A DNA stretch of 64,000 nt from Oceanobacillus sp. J11TS1 (GCF_018333215.1 NZ_BORO01000004.1:62001-126000); one strand, 5' to 3'; shown: positions 1 through 8,564, counted from the stretch's first letter. A program made the numbers and translations. The notes: a model not told the origin generated them from the letters alone.

Positions 1-838
1 GGAATAGAGCATAAAAAAAGGACTCGTGCCAAGTAATACCTTTAAAAAATCCGTTTAGATCAAATAAGTAGATTCCCAACGCCCCAACGATAATCAGACT
101 AAAAAAGGTGGTGGTTGTAAGTTTTGTAAACAGGCTAAAATGAAATCGTTTTTTAAGTTTTCTTTTATGAAATAGATATTCTTTTACCTCTATAATTACT
201 GGATACCCAATCGCACCAACGATAATTAACACTATAGAAATGGATTGGACAAAATAATCGGAGTGAAAAGGAATCAGCGATTGACCTGTAATATCAAACC
301 CGCCATTAGAAACGGCACTAATTACAGAAAAAAATCCATGTAGAAAAGCTTCTCCGAAAGAAGGATAGTATTTTGTAAAATAGAATCCTAAGATGATGAA
401 AAAAACTGTTTCCATGGTTAATAACACATAAACAATATTTTTAATCAGCCTTACCATCCCATCAAAATGGGTTTGATTTTGATCGGTCATAATCATACTT
501 CTTTCTTTAAAACCGATTCTTTTCCCCAACATAATCCATAGCATTGTACCAATCGCCATAATTCCTACTGCACCAAGCTGCATCATAAGAGCTAAAAAGA
601 TTATCCCAATCGTACTTAACGAGTCTGCGATGGAAATGGTGCTTAACCCTGTGACACTGATCGCACTAACAGCTGTAAAAATGACATCAATTAAAGGAAT
701 ATCGATATCCGCCTGATGAGAAATAGGTAAAGATAGTAATACAGTCGATAACGCAATTGCTGCCGCATAATAAAGCAAAAGCAATTGGAAAGGTGACCAC
801 TTACCAATTTTCCCGTATTTATTAGATGATTTCTTCAT
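1..838 (-). CDS. Ktr/Trk-type potassium uptake channel subunit (3' end outside the window)
   Basis: About 279 N-terminal residues are visible and the rest lies left of the window. The translation is a polytopic membrane protein of the SKT (TrkH/KtrB/KtrD) family, which forms the K+ (or Na+) conducting pore and is gated by a cytoplasmic KtrA/C ring. Two pore-loop filter segments can be read: AVSAISVTGLST near residue 55 and ISAVSNGGFD near residue 175, each with the diagnostic filter glycine, separated by hydrophobic helices. The start ATG at 838 is preceded by GAAGGGG. It lies 29 bp from the ywpF-like gene upstream on the same strand, so the two are probably co-transcribed. KtrB and KtrD cannot be told apart here. 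Confidence 0.85.
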   Translation of the reverse strand, partial: MKKSSNKYGKIGKWSPFQLLLLYYAAAIALSTVLLSLPISHQADIDIPLIDVIFTAVSAISVTGLSTISIADSLSTIGIIFLALMMQLGAVGIMAIGTMLWIMLGKRIGFKERSMIMTDQNQTHFDGMVRLIKNIVYVLLTMETVFFIILGFYFTKYYPSFGEAFLHGFFSVISAVSNGGFDITGQSLIPFHSDYFVQSISIVLIIVGAIGYPVIIEVKEYLFHKRKLKKRFHFSLFTKLTTTTFFSLIIVGALGIYLFDLNGFFKGITWHESFFYALF

Positions 839-867
839 TTTTTCCCCTTCTTTATATCCCATAAAAA

Positions 868-1269
868 TTAATATACTTCTTTAAATTTTTTAATTAACTT
901 TTCACCTTCATACCCTTTCTCTACAAGGGCCGTCAAAAGGTCTTCTACATCTTTTTTTTGTTTATCAATTAATTTCCCCATGAGCATTACATTCATTTGA
1001 TTGCCAATTTCATGCATCTCTTTCATTTTCGTGATGAATGAAGCTGGTTCATTTGTATTTTTTGTAATCGTTGCTTGGACCATGAGCTCTTCATGCTGTT
1101 TATTTTCAAAGTAGTCCCAATAAGAACGATCGATAAACCCTTCAATTAACCATGTATTCTGATCATCTTCTCGGTTAATAATAAGGCCGTCGATTAGATT
1201 CACTTCTGTACCTTCTAGTCCCTTATCGTAATCTAAAATGACTAATTTACGCAGTTTGAATGTTTTCAT
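868..1269 (-). CDS. YwpF-like family protein
   Basis: A 133-residue soluble protein with no signal peptide or membrane segment. The opening MKTFKLRKL and the stretch DGLIINREDDQNTWLIEGF resemble the Bacillus YwpF family, which has no firmly assigned biochemical role. The C-terminal half is charged and probably helical. The start ATG at 1269 follows a strong GGAGGGG site, and a good sigma-A promoter lies 29 bp upstream. The K+ channel gene follows closely on the same strand, so both probably share this promoter. The family assignment is from recalled similarity, not a search. Confidence 0.65.
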   Translation of the reverse strand: MKTFKLRKLVILDYDKGLEGTEVNLIDGLIINREDDQNTWLIEGFIDRSYWDYFENKQHEELMVQATITKNTNEPASFITKMKEMHEIGNQMNVMLMGKLIDKQKKDVEDLLTALVEKGYEGEKLIKKFKEVY

Positions 1270-1297
1270 TTACTTCCCCTCCATATGCAACTTACTG

Positions 1298-1326
1298 ATT
1301 TTACTGCTTGTTATTTTTAAAGTCAA
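1298..1326 (-). promoter_or_regulatory. sigma-A promoter of the ywpF-like/ktr unit
   Basis: On the minus strand TTGACT (1326-1321) and TAAAAT (1303-1298) are separated by 17 bases. Transcription would begin about 20 bases upstream of the ATG at 1269. Confidence 0.6.
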
Positions 1327-1534
1327 TAATTTTTTATTTTTATATTGTCCTTATAATAACATAGTTCCTATTGCTTTCATTGTACGAAAACATTTTCTTT
1401 TGACTCCCCTGATATGAAAGCAATTTTCTTGGAGGCAAGATGAATCTCATGATACACTTATTAGAAAATATTGCGTTTTTCACGTATTGCTAAAGAGAAA
1501 TTCATTTTTACAAAATAAGAGGGGGAATATACCA

Positions 1535-2281
1535 ATGAATCAAATTATTGAAACAATAATGAACCATCGCTCGATTCGAAAGTTTGCAGATAAGCCTTTA
1601 AGCAATGATCAAATAAAAACAATTTTAGAAAGCGCACAGCGCGCTTCAACCTCAAGTAACGTTATGGCATATAGTATTATTGGCGTATCAGATCAAACAA
1701 TTAAGGAAAAACTCTATGCTGTTTCTGGCCATTACCATGTTAAGAAAAATGGTCATTTACTTATTTTTTGTGCGGATTTACACCGAATTGATCAATTAGA
1801 AGGTATAGAACATACGCAAGCTTTTCAATCCAATCTTGAAAGCACAGAACAGCTGATAGTTGGAACGATTGACGCTGCTTTAGCTGCTCAAAATGCTGCA
1901 ATTGCAGCAGAATCACTTGGGTTAGGTATTTGCTATTTAGGAAGTCTTCGGAATGATATTCAAGCCTTCAACGATATTTTACAATTGCCATCTCATGTCG
2001 TTCCGTTATTCGGATTAGCAATTGGTTATCCAAAGGAAATCCCAGATATCAAACCTCGGTTACCACTTGCAGCAATGTACCATGTAAACCAATATATTCC
2101 TTTTGAAAAGCAAAAGCATTTTATCCAAGAATATGACCAAACAATGCAAGACTATTATAAATCTCGAAGCTCCAACAATAAACAGGAAACATGGACAGAA
2201 CAAATCAACAAAAAATACGCAAAACCAACTCGAATGGACGTTGGGCCCTTCGTCCAATCCAAAAACTTAAATAAGCAATAA
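1535..2281 (+). CDS. nfrA1: NfrA-type FMN-dependent NAD(P)H nitroreductase/FMN reductase
   Basis: 248 residues from the ATG at 1535, the usual length for Bacillus NfrA (249 aa); this start has AGAGGGGG nine bases upstream, while the longer frame from 1487 has none. The protein opens with the FMN-binding NHRSIRKF (10-17), has the ASTSSN phosphate-binding segment near 38-42 and the GLGICYLGS motif near 129-137, and ends with the DYYKSR and ETW segments typical of the NfsA/Frp subgroup. These flavoenzymes reduce FMN, quinones and nitroaromatics with NAD(P)H; in B. subtilis the gene responds to thiol and heat stress. It stands alone between a divergent gene and its own terminator. Confidence 0.9.
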   Translation: MNQIIETIMNHRSIRKFADKPLSNDQIKTILESAQRASTSSNVMAYSIIGVSDQTIKEKLYAVSGHYHVKKNGHLLIFCADLHRIDQLEGIEHTQAFQSNLESTEQLIVGTIDAALAAQNAAIAAESLGLGICYLGSLRNDIQAFNDILQLPSHVVPLFGLAIGYPKEIPDIKPRLPLAAMYHVNQYIPFEKQKHFIQEYDQTMQDYYKSRSSNNKQETWTEQINKKYAKPTRMDVGPFVQSKNLNKQ

Positions 2282-2290
2282 GAAAATCCT

Positions 2291-2324
2291 AAAACACGAC
2301 AGAACGCGCTTCTGTCGTGTTTTT
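2291..2324 (+). terminator. Rho-independent terminator of nfrA1
   Basis: Perfect stem AAAACACGACAGAA / TTCTGTCGTGTTTT with a five-base loop and a run of T, starting 10 bases after the nfrA1 stop. The A-rich start makes it potentially bidirectional. Confidence 0.9.
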
Positions 2325-2546
2325 GTACATCTGACTTTATTTCTTCAAAATCAAATGCCCTGACTTCTCCACTTCATGGTCAACGCATAAAAAAAGATGA
2401 TATTATCTATAAAATCTGCTCTCGTTTAAATACTTCTCCTTACTTAACTTTAGTCCCTTATAGACCATGGAAATTGTTTACAAGCATAAAAAATGACTTT
2501 TTCTTAAAAATAATAAGTGCAAGACCCGAAAAGGAGAGTGGAGAAA

Positions 2547-2750
2547 ATGACAATAGGTACTCAAGTTAAACAAACCATCGCAGGCTTAAAAAGTGCACAA
2601 GCAAGTCTTGAACAATTTGCGCTTCAAACAGATAATAAACAAGCAAAACAACTGTATCAAAATGCATCCCAACAAACTCAAGGTATTTTAGACCAGTTGG
2701 AGCCCAGAGTTCAGCAAATAATGCAAGAAGAACCCCAATATAATCAATAA
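2547..2750 (+). CDS. DUF1657 protein, first gene of the spoVA2mob-like operon
   Basis: 67 residues from the ATG at 2547, which follows AGGAGAGTGGAG; the longer frame from 2517 starts inside the leader. It is a small, all-helical soluble DUF1657 protein with the hallmark TDNxQAKxLY pattern and ends PQYNQ. A second DUF1657 gene (5198) has the matching end PQYKS, and a third copy of the domain is fused to the DUF421 protein at 5414. DUF1657 proteins go with secondary spoVA operons; their role is unknown. I saw no convincing sigma-G promoter in 2400-2546, although this operon should be forespore-expressed. Confidence 0.85.
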   Translation: MTIGTQVKQTIAGLKSAQASLEQFALQTDNKQAKQLYQNASQQTQGILDQLEPRVQQIMQEEPQYNQ

Positions 2751-2817
2751 CAGTTATCTAGGGTGGCTATATGTATAGCCTCCCCCTACATACCAGATCA
2801 GAATAGGATGTGAAACT

Positions 2818-3264
2818 ATGCATTTTAACAAAATAATCATACTGCTGTTGTCCTTAACTCTATTTTTGGTTGGATGCAATCATCAGGAATCTTCTTATCA
2901 AGATAAACCGAATATAGAGCGCATATCTACAAATTCACACCAAGACGCAGCTACCAAAGCGAAAGAATTACTAATGGACAGAGATGATATTAAAGCAGTT
3001 CACGCAGTAAATACAGAAGATATCCTGCTCATTACCGTTGAAACTCCTCATCATGAACGTTTCAATTTGGAAGATATTAGAAAGAAGTACCAAAAAGAAC
3101 TTGAAAAAGCTTTTCCTAATTTCTCCATAGAATTATCAACAGATAAAAAGATAGGTCTTGAAACAACCAAGCTCGAGGAGAAAATAGCAGAAAATACAAT
3201 AACAAAGGATGAAATAAAGAAAAAAATGAAGAAAATTATTCAGCTCTCTAAAGAGCAGACTTAA
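2818..3264 (+). CDS. YhcN/YlaJ-family sporulation lipoprotein
   Basis: 148 residues. The N-terminus is a lipoprotein signal: a hydrophobic stretch (6-18) followed by lipobox LVGC, so the mature protein would start at Cys20 and be lipid-anchored. The rest is charged, with a K-rich helical tail. YhcN/YlaJ lipoproteins sit in the inner spore membrane, and this is the position they occupy in spoVA2mob operons, between DUF1657 and spoVAC. The A-T-A-T spacing to its neighbours (67 and 79 bp) and the shared strand support one transcription unit. Confidence 0.8.
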   Translation: MHFNKIIILLLSLTLFLVGCNHQESSYQDKPNIERISTNSHQDAATKAKELLMDRDDIKAVHAVNTEDILLITVETPHHERFNLEDIRKKYQKELEKAFPNFSIELSTDKKIGLETTKLEEKIAENTITKDEIKKKMKKIIQLSKEQT

Positions 3265-3343
3265 ATATAAGGATAGAGGCTCAATCCTTTCTGTCGGAAA
3301 ATAGGGTTTAATTCATTTAGGTAATGAGAAAGGAGTATTATCA

Positions 3344-3823
3344 ATGGGAGATAAAAAGAAGCAAAAATTACAGCCAAATCAACAGCAATACCAAGCTTTC
3401 CAACAAAAAAGGGAAGTAAAGCGGCCAATATTTAAAAATTGTATTAAAGCTTTTCTCGTAGGCGGGCTGATTTGTCTCATCGGACAACTTATATCCACAT
3501 TTTATATTTACCAATTTAATTTCACAGAGCAAACAGCAGGAAACCCAACGATTGCAACTCTGATCTTTATTACGATGCTTTTAACTGGCTTCGGTGTCTA
3601 TGATCGCTTTGCCCAGTTTGCCGGAGCTGGAACAGCAGTCCCTGTTACAGGCTTCGGGAATGCTGTTATCTCTTCAGCCATCGAATATCGATCAGAAGGA
3701 TTTATTTTAGGTGTTGGAAGCAATATGCTCAAACTCGCTGGGCCTGTTATTGTTTATGGCGTGTTTTCTGCATTTATCGTAGCAATAATTAAAACAATTC
3801 TTAGACAATGGGGGGGATTCTAA
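3344..3823 (+). CDS. spoVAC: stage V sporulation protein AC (SpoVAC), spore membrane channel
   Basis: 159 residues, ATG preceded by AAAGGAG. A polar N-terminus (1-35) is followed by four hydrophobic segments with the SpoVAC signatures FLVGGLICLIGQ, AGAGTAVPVTGFGNAV and EGFILGVGSNM. SpoVAC is an inner-membrane, mechanosensitive-like channel that takes part in calcium-dipicolinate uptake during sporulation and its release on germination. The stop overlaps the spoVAD start (TAATG), implying translational coupling. This is the version found in secondary spoVA operons, not the seven-gene spoVA locus, since no spoVAA or spoVAB is next to it. Confidence 0.93.
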   Translation: MGDKKKQKLQPNQQQYQAFQQKREVKRPIFKNCIKAFLVGGLICLIGQLISTFYIYQFNFTEQTAGNPTIATLIFITMLLTGFGVYDRFAQFAGAGTAVPVTGFGNAVISSAIEYRSEGFILGVGSNMLKLAGPVIVYGVFSAFIVAIIKTILRQWGGF

Positions 3824-4839
3824 TGCTGCAAGGGCATCAATCCTGGATATTTACAAATCGTCCTACTATCCTTTCGACTGGGACAGTTGGAGGGCCTTTT
3901 GAGGCAAAGGGGAAAATCCCAGAAGCATTTGATATTCTCCATGAAGATATGTGGCTTGAGCAAGATTCTTGGGAAAAGGCACAGCAAAAAATGCTAGAAG
4001 AATCCTTGCAGACAACTTTAAAAAAGGGACGAATTGAAAAAGAACAAGTTGAATTTTTAATTGCCGGTGATTTAATTAACCAAATGACGCCGACAACCTT
4101 TGCTGCAAGTACAAGCAGCATTCCCTTTTTAGGAGCGTTTAGCGCCTGTGCAACATCCATGGAAAGTTTAGCACTGGCTGCTTCCATTATTAATGCAAAA
4201 GGAGCCAACTATATTCTTTGTGCCGCTTCCAGTCATAATGCAGCTACCGAGAAACAATTTCGTTACCCGACAGAATACGGTGGTCAGAAACCTCCTACCT
4301 CTCAATGGACTGTTACTGGAGCAGGAAGTGCGCTTCTTGGACAAAATGGAGATGGCCCAGTTATTACCGCTGCGACAATCGGAAAAGTAGCTGATATGGG
4401 GATGACCGATCCATTTAATATGGGTGGTGCCATGGCTATAGCTGCAGTTGATACAATTGAGGCACACTTTCGAGATATGCAAATCGAGCCGTCTTATTAT
4501 GATTTGATTATCACTGGAGACCTTGGCCATATCGGCAGAGAAGTTTCTTTAGATTTATTGCATGAAAGAAACATCCCAATTGAGGCTGAAAAATATGTGG
4601 ATTGCGGGATAGCTATTTATCGTGAGGATCAGCCTGTCCTTGCTGGTGGCAGTGGGGCAGCTTGCTCAGCCATTGTAACGTATGGTCATTTTGTTCAAGA
4701 ACTGATCAAGGGAAATTTAAATAGAATTCTTGTTGTAGCGACTGGATCTCTTCACTCTACATTAAGTGTCCAGCAAAACGATTCAATTCCTTGTATTGCA
4801 CATGCTGTGTCAATCGAAGCAAGGGGGGGAAATTTATGA
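3823..4839 (+). CDS. spoVAD: stage V sporulation protein AD (SpoVAD)
   Basis: 338 residues from the ATG at 3823, exactly the length of B. subtilis SpoVAD; the frame could open at 3808 but the ATG has GGGGGGA just upstream and overlaps the spoVAC stop. The fold is thiolase-like: [16 protein letters not shown] near 105-120 and [11 protein letters not shown] near 275. Known SpoVAD is a soluble, membrane-associated dipicolinic-acid-binding protein of the DPA channel. The stop overlaps the next start as ATGA (4836-4839), so spoVAC, spoVAD and spoVAE are coupled. Confidence 0.95.
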   Translation: MLQGHQSWIFTNRPTILSTGTVGGPFEAKGKIPEAFDILHEDMWLEQDSWEKAQQKMLEESLQTTLKKGRIEKEQVEFLIAGDLINQMTPTTFAASTSSIPFLGAFSACATSMESLALAASIINAKGANYILCAASSHNAATEKQFRYPTEYGGQKPPTSQWTVTGAGSALLGQNGDGPVITAATIGKVADMGMTDPFNMGGAMAIAAVDTIEAHFRDMQIEPSYYDLIITGDLGHIGREVSLDLLHERNIPIEAEKYVDCGIAIYREDQPVLAGGSGAACSAIVTYGHFVQELIKGNLNRILVVATGSLHSTLSVQQNDSIPCIAHAVSIEARGGNL

Positions 4840-5186
4840 TATTTTTCTGGGCTTTTATTGTAGGGGGGCTCATCTGCGTTATCGGGCAAATTATGTTTGA
4901 TGTATTCAAGCTGTCCCCTGCACATACATTAACGATTTTAGTTGTTTCTGGAGCTATTTTAGATGGGATTGGCTGGTATGAACCACTTATTGATTTTGCA
5001 GGAGCAGGAGCAACTGTACCAATTACAAGCTTCGGTAATTCTTTAGTTCACGGAGCGGTGCAAGAAGCAGAAAAACACGGATTAATTGGTGTAGTAACAG
5101 GTATGTTTGAAGTAACCAGCGCAGGGATATCCGCTGCCATTATATTTGGTGTTATCGGCGCCCTCTTTTTTAAACCAAAAGGATAG
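4836..5186 (+). CDS. spoVAE: stage V sporulation protein AE (SpoVAEb type)
   Basis: 116 residues from the ATG at 4836, which overlaps the spoVAD stop and follows AAGGGGGGAAA; the upstream extension of the frame lies inside spoVAD and is not credible. It has four hydrophobic helices with [29 protein letters not shown] and the [11 protein letters not shown] segment, paralogous to SpoVAC. It is an inner-spore-membrane partner of the DPA channel. Its length fits SpoVAEb, the SpoVAE form found in secondary and mobile spoVA operons. Confidence 0.93.
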   Translation: MIFFWAFIVGGLICVIGQIMFDVFKLSPAHTLTILVVSGAILDGIGWYEPLIDFAGAGATVPITSFGNSLVHGAVQEAEKHGLIGVVTGMFEVTSAGISAAIIFGVIGALFFKPKG

Positions 5187-5197
5187 GATGATGTTTT

Positions 5198-5401
5198 ATG
5201 ACAGTAGGATCAGAAGTAAAAACATGTTATGCCACTTTAAAGTCCATTGAAGCTGGATTAGATTTATTACACGCTTCCACCACAGAACAGGATCTAAAAA
5301 CAACGATTGAAGAGGTTTCTCAGTTAATTAAGGATGCACGCCATGATATACATCAGCAAGTTATCCATATCGACAAACAAGAACCGCAATACAAGTCATA
5401 A
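5198..5401 (+). CDS. DUF1657 protein, second copy in the operon
   Basis: 67 residues, the same length as the first copy at 2547, with the shared opening MTxGxxVKxxxAxLKS and the end EPQYxx. Divergence in the middle (it lacks TDNxQAK) suggests an old duplication. It begins 12 bases after spoVAE and stops 12 bases before the DUF421 gene. It is predicted soluble and helical. Its function is not known; its place in the operon argues for a role at the inner spore membrane with the DUF421 partner. Confidence 0.82.
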   Translation: MTVGSEVKTCYATLKSIEAGLDLLHASTTEQDLKTTIEEVSQLIKDARHDIHQQVIHIDKQEPQYKS

Positions 5402-5413
5402 GGAGGGGAAACA

Positions 5414-6274
5414 ATGCCTGAATGGATATCCATTATTATTCGCTCCATTATTCTAATCACTGTTCTTTTCTTTTTTGTAAAGTGGCTCGGGGCAAAGCAA
5501 TTAGCTCAGCTCAACATATTTGAAACCATTTCTGGAATTGTTCTTGGCGGAATTGCCGCATTCCATACAGTAGATCCATACAATAGTTTTTATTATGCAT
5601 TACTTGCTATGTTCGTCTGGTTTATCGCCGCATTTACGATTGAAAAATTATCTTTAAAAAGCAAGCGTATCAGAGATTTTACAGATGGGAAAAGTACTGT
5701 TTTTATTCAAAACGGCAAAATTATGGAGGAAAATTTAAAAAAAGAAGGTTACTCAACAGACGATTTGCTGCAAAAACTACGTGATAATAATCAATTTCTT
5801 GCTTCAGACGTAGAATTCGCAGTATTAGAACCAACTGGAGAATTAAATGTTCTTCCAAAGAAAGAAAATCGTCCAATTACGTTAAAAGACTTAAATATGA
5901 CCGCAGCGCCGGATAAAGAGCCACAAACGGTTATCGCTGATGGAAACATATTATTGGAACCTTTAGCTAATGCTTCCTTAAATCCAACTTGGTTAGAAGC
6001 AGAATTAGAAAAACAAAATGTCACGGTTGATAATGTTTTTCTCGGTCAAGTTGATCATAAAGGTCAATTATATCTAGACCTTTATGATGATCATATCGCA
6101 GTACCTGAGCCGTCTCAGTCTGCTCTCTTATTAGCTAGTATGAAAAAATGTCAAGCAGATTTAGAATTATTTTCCTTGGCTACGGATAATCCACAGGCCA
6201 AGGAATTATACAATCGAAATCAAAAACGACTTAAACAAGCTATAGAACGAATGAAGCCTTATTTAAAAGCGTGA
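5414..6274 (+). CDS. DUF421 membrane protein with C-terminal DUF1657 domain (2Duf type)
   Basis: 286 residues, ATG after AAGGAGGGG. Three N-terminal membrane helices (about 5-24, 38-54 and 60-78) lead into the DUF421/YetF cytoplasmic region (80-225). Residues 236-286 repeat the DUF1657 pattern of the first operon gene, including TDNPQAKELYN against TDNKQAKQLYQ. This two-domain architecture matches the 2Duf protein, the last gene of spoVA2mob operons, which has been reported as the main contributor to the raised wet-heat resistance of spores. It is probably an inner-spore-membrane protein. No clear T-rich hairpin follows; a repeat-like element does. Confidence 0.87.
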   Translation: MPEWISIIIRSIILITVLFFFVKWLGAKQLAQLNIFETISGIVLGGIAAFHTVDPYNSFYYALLAMFVWFIAAFTIEKLSLKSKRIRDFTDGKSTVFIQNGKIMEENLKKEGYSTDDLLQKLRDNNQFLASDVEFAVLEPTGELNVLPKKENRPITLKDLNMTAAPDKEPQTVIADGNILLEPLANASLNPTWLEAELEKQNVTVDNVFLGQVDHKGQLYLDLYDDHIAVPEPSQSALLLASMKKCQADLELFSLATDNPQAKELYNRNQKRLKQAIERMKPYLKA

Positions 6275-6313
6275 GCATTAAATTCCCATTTTGTTTAATT
6301 GACCAAAGAACAA

Positions 6314-6459
6314 AAGCGCAGAGCGCCCGTTTAAAAACGTAGAGACTGGAGCGGCGTAACTGAGATAAAGGAATCACGGTGAGGTGACGAACCGATGATG
6401 ACTTATCGTAGGGCGCGACGCGAAGTCTCCTAGTTTTTGGCGCTTGGAGCTGGACGTGG
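6314..6459. repeat. GC-rich intergenic repeat element, family A
   Basis: A block of about 145 bp in the gap after the spoVA2mob operon is distinctly richer in GC than its flanks. Its ends form an imperfect inverted repeat (GCGCAGAGCGCC near 6316 and GGCGCTTGGAGC near 6439). No credible reading frame is inside. A divergent relative may sit at 23281-23420, sharing CGTGAGGTGA-like and TATCGT-GGG stretches in the same order. Such elements are commonly multicopy in Oceanobacillus-type genomes, which I cannot check here. Confidence 0.45.
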
Positions 6460-6514
6460 CTATTTTTCTATAAATAGTTATCCACACGCAAACAATATTA
6501 TAATTTCCTAGACA

Positions 6515-6564
6515 ATAAAAAAGGCAGCGAGACACTCCTGTAACCAGCTAGTCTCCTGCTGCCT
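6515..6564 (-). terminator. terminator of the ArsA/reductase operon
   Basis: On the minus strand an imperfect stem GGCAGCAGGAGAC / GTCTCGCTGCC is followed by TTTTTTATT, 42 bases after the reductase stop. Confidence 0.8.
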
Positions 6565-6605
6565 ATAACTTCAGTGAATTTTGCTTACCTTCTAGATTCC
6601 TTTCC

Positions 6606-7586
6606 TTAAGAAATACGGATAATGACCTTTCCAAATTGATTCCCTTCATCTAAATAACGAAGCGCATCTAAACTTTGGTCCAGAGGAAAAATACGATCGA
6701 CCACTGGTCGTAACTGATGTCTCTTTGCATGCTCAAGCGCCGCGACCAGTTCTTCTCTACAGCCCATCGTCGACCCGATAAGCTTAAATTGTCCATAGAA
6801 GAAAGAACGTAGATCAAACTCCACCACATCGTCCGTCGTTGCGCCGAACGTGACAAACTTACCGCCTTTTTTCAAAATAGCCAAAGAGCGCTGGAAAGTT
6901 GCTTTTCCGTTACTATCGATGACCATATCAATCGTTTCATTACTTAATTTTTCTTTCCAGTCATCTGCTGTATCTATAACTATATCTGCTCCCAGCTCCA
7001 GAGCCTTTTCCCTTTTCTTTTTACTTCTTGAAGTCGTGATTACCCGCGCACCAATGTTTTTAGCAAATGCGATTAAATAGGTTGCCACACCGCCACCTGC
7101 TCCAGGAATAAACACAGTCTCCCCTTTTTGCAGCTGACCTTTTGTAAACATCGCTCGATATCCTGTCAATGCCGCTAATGGGAAAGCAGCTGCTTCTTCC
7201 CAGCTCATATATGACGGTTTTGGCTCTACCTGGTCTTCCGAAATAACAATTTTATCTGCAAACGTCCCGTGATCCGGCATTCCTAGAATATCAAATTCTT
7301 TTGGCGGTGCTTCACTATTTCGTACCCAGCGTAAAGATGGGTTAATAATTACTTCATCTCCAACCTTTACATCCGTTACATTTTTTCCTACCTCTTCAAT
7401 AATACCTGCCCCATCTGATCCAAGAATCAAAGCTTCCTCAGCTTCTTTTCTGCGATTAGGGATGGTTAGATCGCGGCGATTAAGCCCTGCTGCTTTCAAC
7501 TTAATAACAACATCTGACCCTTCTGGTTTTTGGAGCTCCATGTCTTTCAAATGCAAGCTTCCGTTTTCATGTACGAGTGCTCTCAT
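6606..7586 (-). CDS. zinc-independent medium-chain alcohol dehydrogenase/quinone oxidoreductase
   Basis: 326 residues. An N-terminal GroES-like domain contains the AAGLNRRDL (32-40) and LGSDGAGIIEEVG (55-67) motifs. It is followed by a Rossmann domain with the NADPH-binding loop GAGGGVA (162-168). The catalytic-zinc Cys/His set and structural-zinc cysteines are missing, which fits the zinc-independent quinone oxidoreductase (YogA/QOR-like) branch of the MDR superfamily. The physiological substrate is not predictable. The start overlaps the end of the ArsA gene by 20 bp with GGAGG inside that gene, so it is the last cistron of a three-gene operon. Confidence 0.85.
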   Translation of the reverse strand: MRALVHENGSLHLKDMELQKPEGSDVVIKLKAAGLNRRDLTIPNRRKEAEEALILGSDGAGIIEEVGKNVTDVKVGDEVIINPSLRWVRNSEAPPKEFDILGMPDHGTFADKIVISEDQVEPKPSYMSWEEAAAFPLAALTGYRAMFTKGQLQKGETVFIPGAGGGVATYLIAFAKNIGARVITTSRSKKKREKALELGADIVIDTADDWKEKLSNETIDMVIDSNGKATFQRSLAILKKGGKFVTFGATTDDVVEFDLRSFFYGQFKLIGSTMGCREELVAALEHAKRHQLRPVVDRIFPLDQSLDALRYLDEGNQFGKVIIRIS

Positions 7587-8520
7587 TGTCTAATACCTCC
7601 TTCAAATAAGTTCCCATTCGTTTCAACTGTTTACGATTTGTGATATCTTCCGAAAAAAATGGAATATACAAAATGGTTTGTGCAGAAAATTCCGCAGCGA
7701 TATGCTCTAGATAGATTTTTTCGTTTTGTTTCCGTTTTTCAAAGAAGCCACCTCCAGCCTCATCTGGTAATACTTTGTTAACAATGACGCAAGGAACATC
7801 TATTTGAAATTTCTCTAAAAGGCGGATCGCTTTTTTCGTTTCTGCTATGGGCAATTTTTCTGGATTCAAAACAAATAAAAAAGATGTTTCCTGCTTGTCC
7901 AACAAAATTTCTCTTGCCCTAGCGAATCGCTGCTTTCTTTCTTGCAATGTATCGTAAATCGGGTCATCTACAGCTTGTCCATCATGCAATAATTGAGAAT
8001 ATTGCGTATTCGTTTTTTTCCTTTTATTTAACAGACCTTCAATCCAAATACCCATTAATTCCGGCAGAGATAACAAGCGAATCGTATGTCCAGTTGGTGC
8101 CGTATCAAATACTAGTTTATCAAACCTGCTCCCTTCTTCCAAAATAATTGATATCAACTTATCAAACAAAGCAGCTTCATCTGCTCCTGGAGAGGCTTTT
8201 GCTGTATCTAATTGGCGATGTACCTCCTCCATCATATGGACATGGACAACTCCTTGTATATTCTCTTTTACTTTTCGAATATACGATTCCGTCTCTTTTT
8301 CGGAATCAATCTCCAGTGCATAAAGATTTTTTTCAATATATGTGGTTTTTCCGCCGATGGACTGCTGAAAAATATCACTCACATTATGCGCTGGATCCGT
8401 CGAAATAAGTAACGTACGGTATCCTTTCTCAGCAAATCCCATTGCTAACGCAGCAGCTGAGCTGGATTTTCCAACACCGCCTTTTCCACCCACAAAAAGA
8501 ATTCGGTTATTTTTTCCCAA
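7567..8520 (-). CDS. ArsA/Get3-family ATPase
   Basis: 317 residues from a TTG at 8520, with AAGGAGGGG nine bases upstream. The deviant Walker A KGGVGKSSS (13-21), the STDPAHN switch I region (40-46) and DTAPTGHT (139-146) identify the ArsA/Get3 branch of SIMIBI P-loop NTPases. A single ATPase unit is present, not the tandem form of arsenite pumps, and there are no arsR, arsB or arsD genes nearby. A chaperone or trafficking role is therefore at least as likely as arsenite export. Immediately upstream is a cory-CC-star gene, a partner regularly seen beside this ATPase in Bacillales. Confidence 0.88.
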   Translation of the reverse strand: MGKNNRILFVGGKGGVGKSSSAAALAMGFAEKGYRTLLISTDPAHNVSDIFQQSIGGKTTYIEKNLYALEIDSEKETESYIRKVKENIQGVVHVHMMEEVHRQLDTAKASPGADEAALFDKLISIILEEGSRFDKLVFDTAPTGHTIRLLSLPELMGIWIEGLLNKRKKTNTQYSQLLHDGQAVDDPIYDTLQERKQRFARAREILLDKQETSFLFVLNPEKLPIAETKKAIRLLEKFQIDVPCVIVNKVLPDEAGGGFFEKRKQNEKIYLEHIAAEFSAQTILYIPFFSEDITNRKQLKRMGTYLKEVLDNESTRT

Positions 8521-8564
8521 GCTACATTACCCCTCCTTCTATGTATGACAAACAAATCTATTTT

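Noticed and set aside
2400-2546. Sigma-G promoter for the spoVA2mob-type operon
   Set aside because: GCATA and AATAATA-like motifs are present but at a 20-base spacing, outside the usual range.
7567-8520. Arsenic resistance operon
   Set aside because: Only a single-unit ArsA-type ATPase is present; no arsR, arsB, arsC or arsD in the vicinity.
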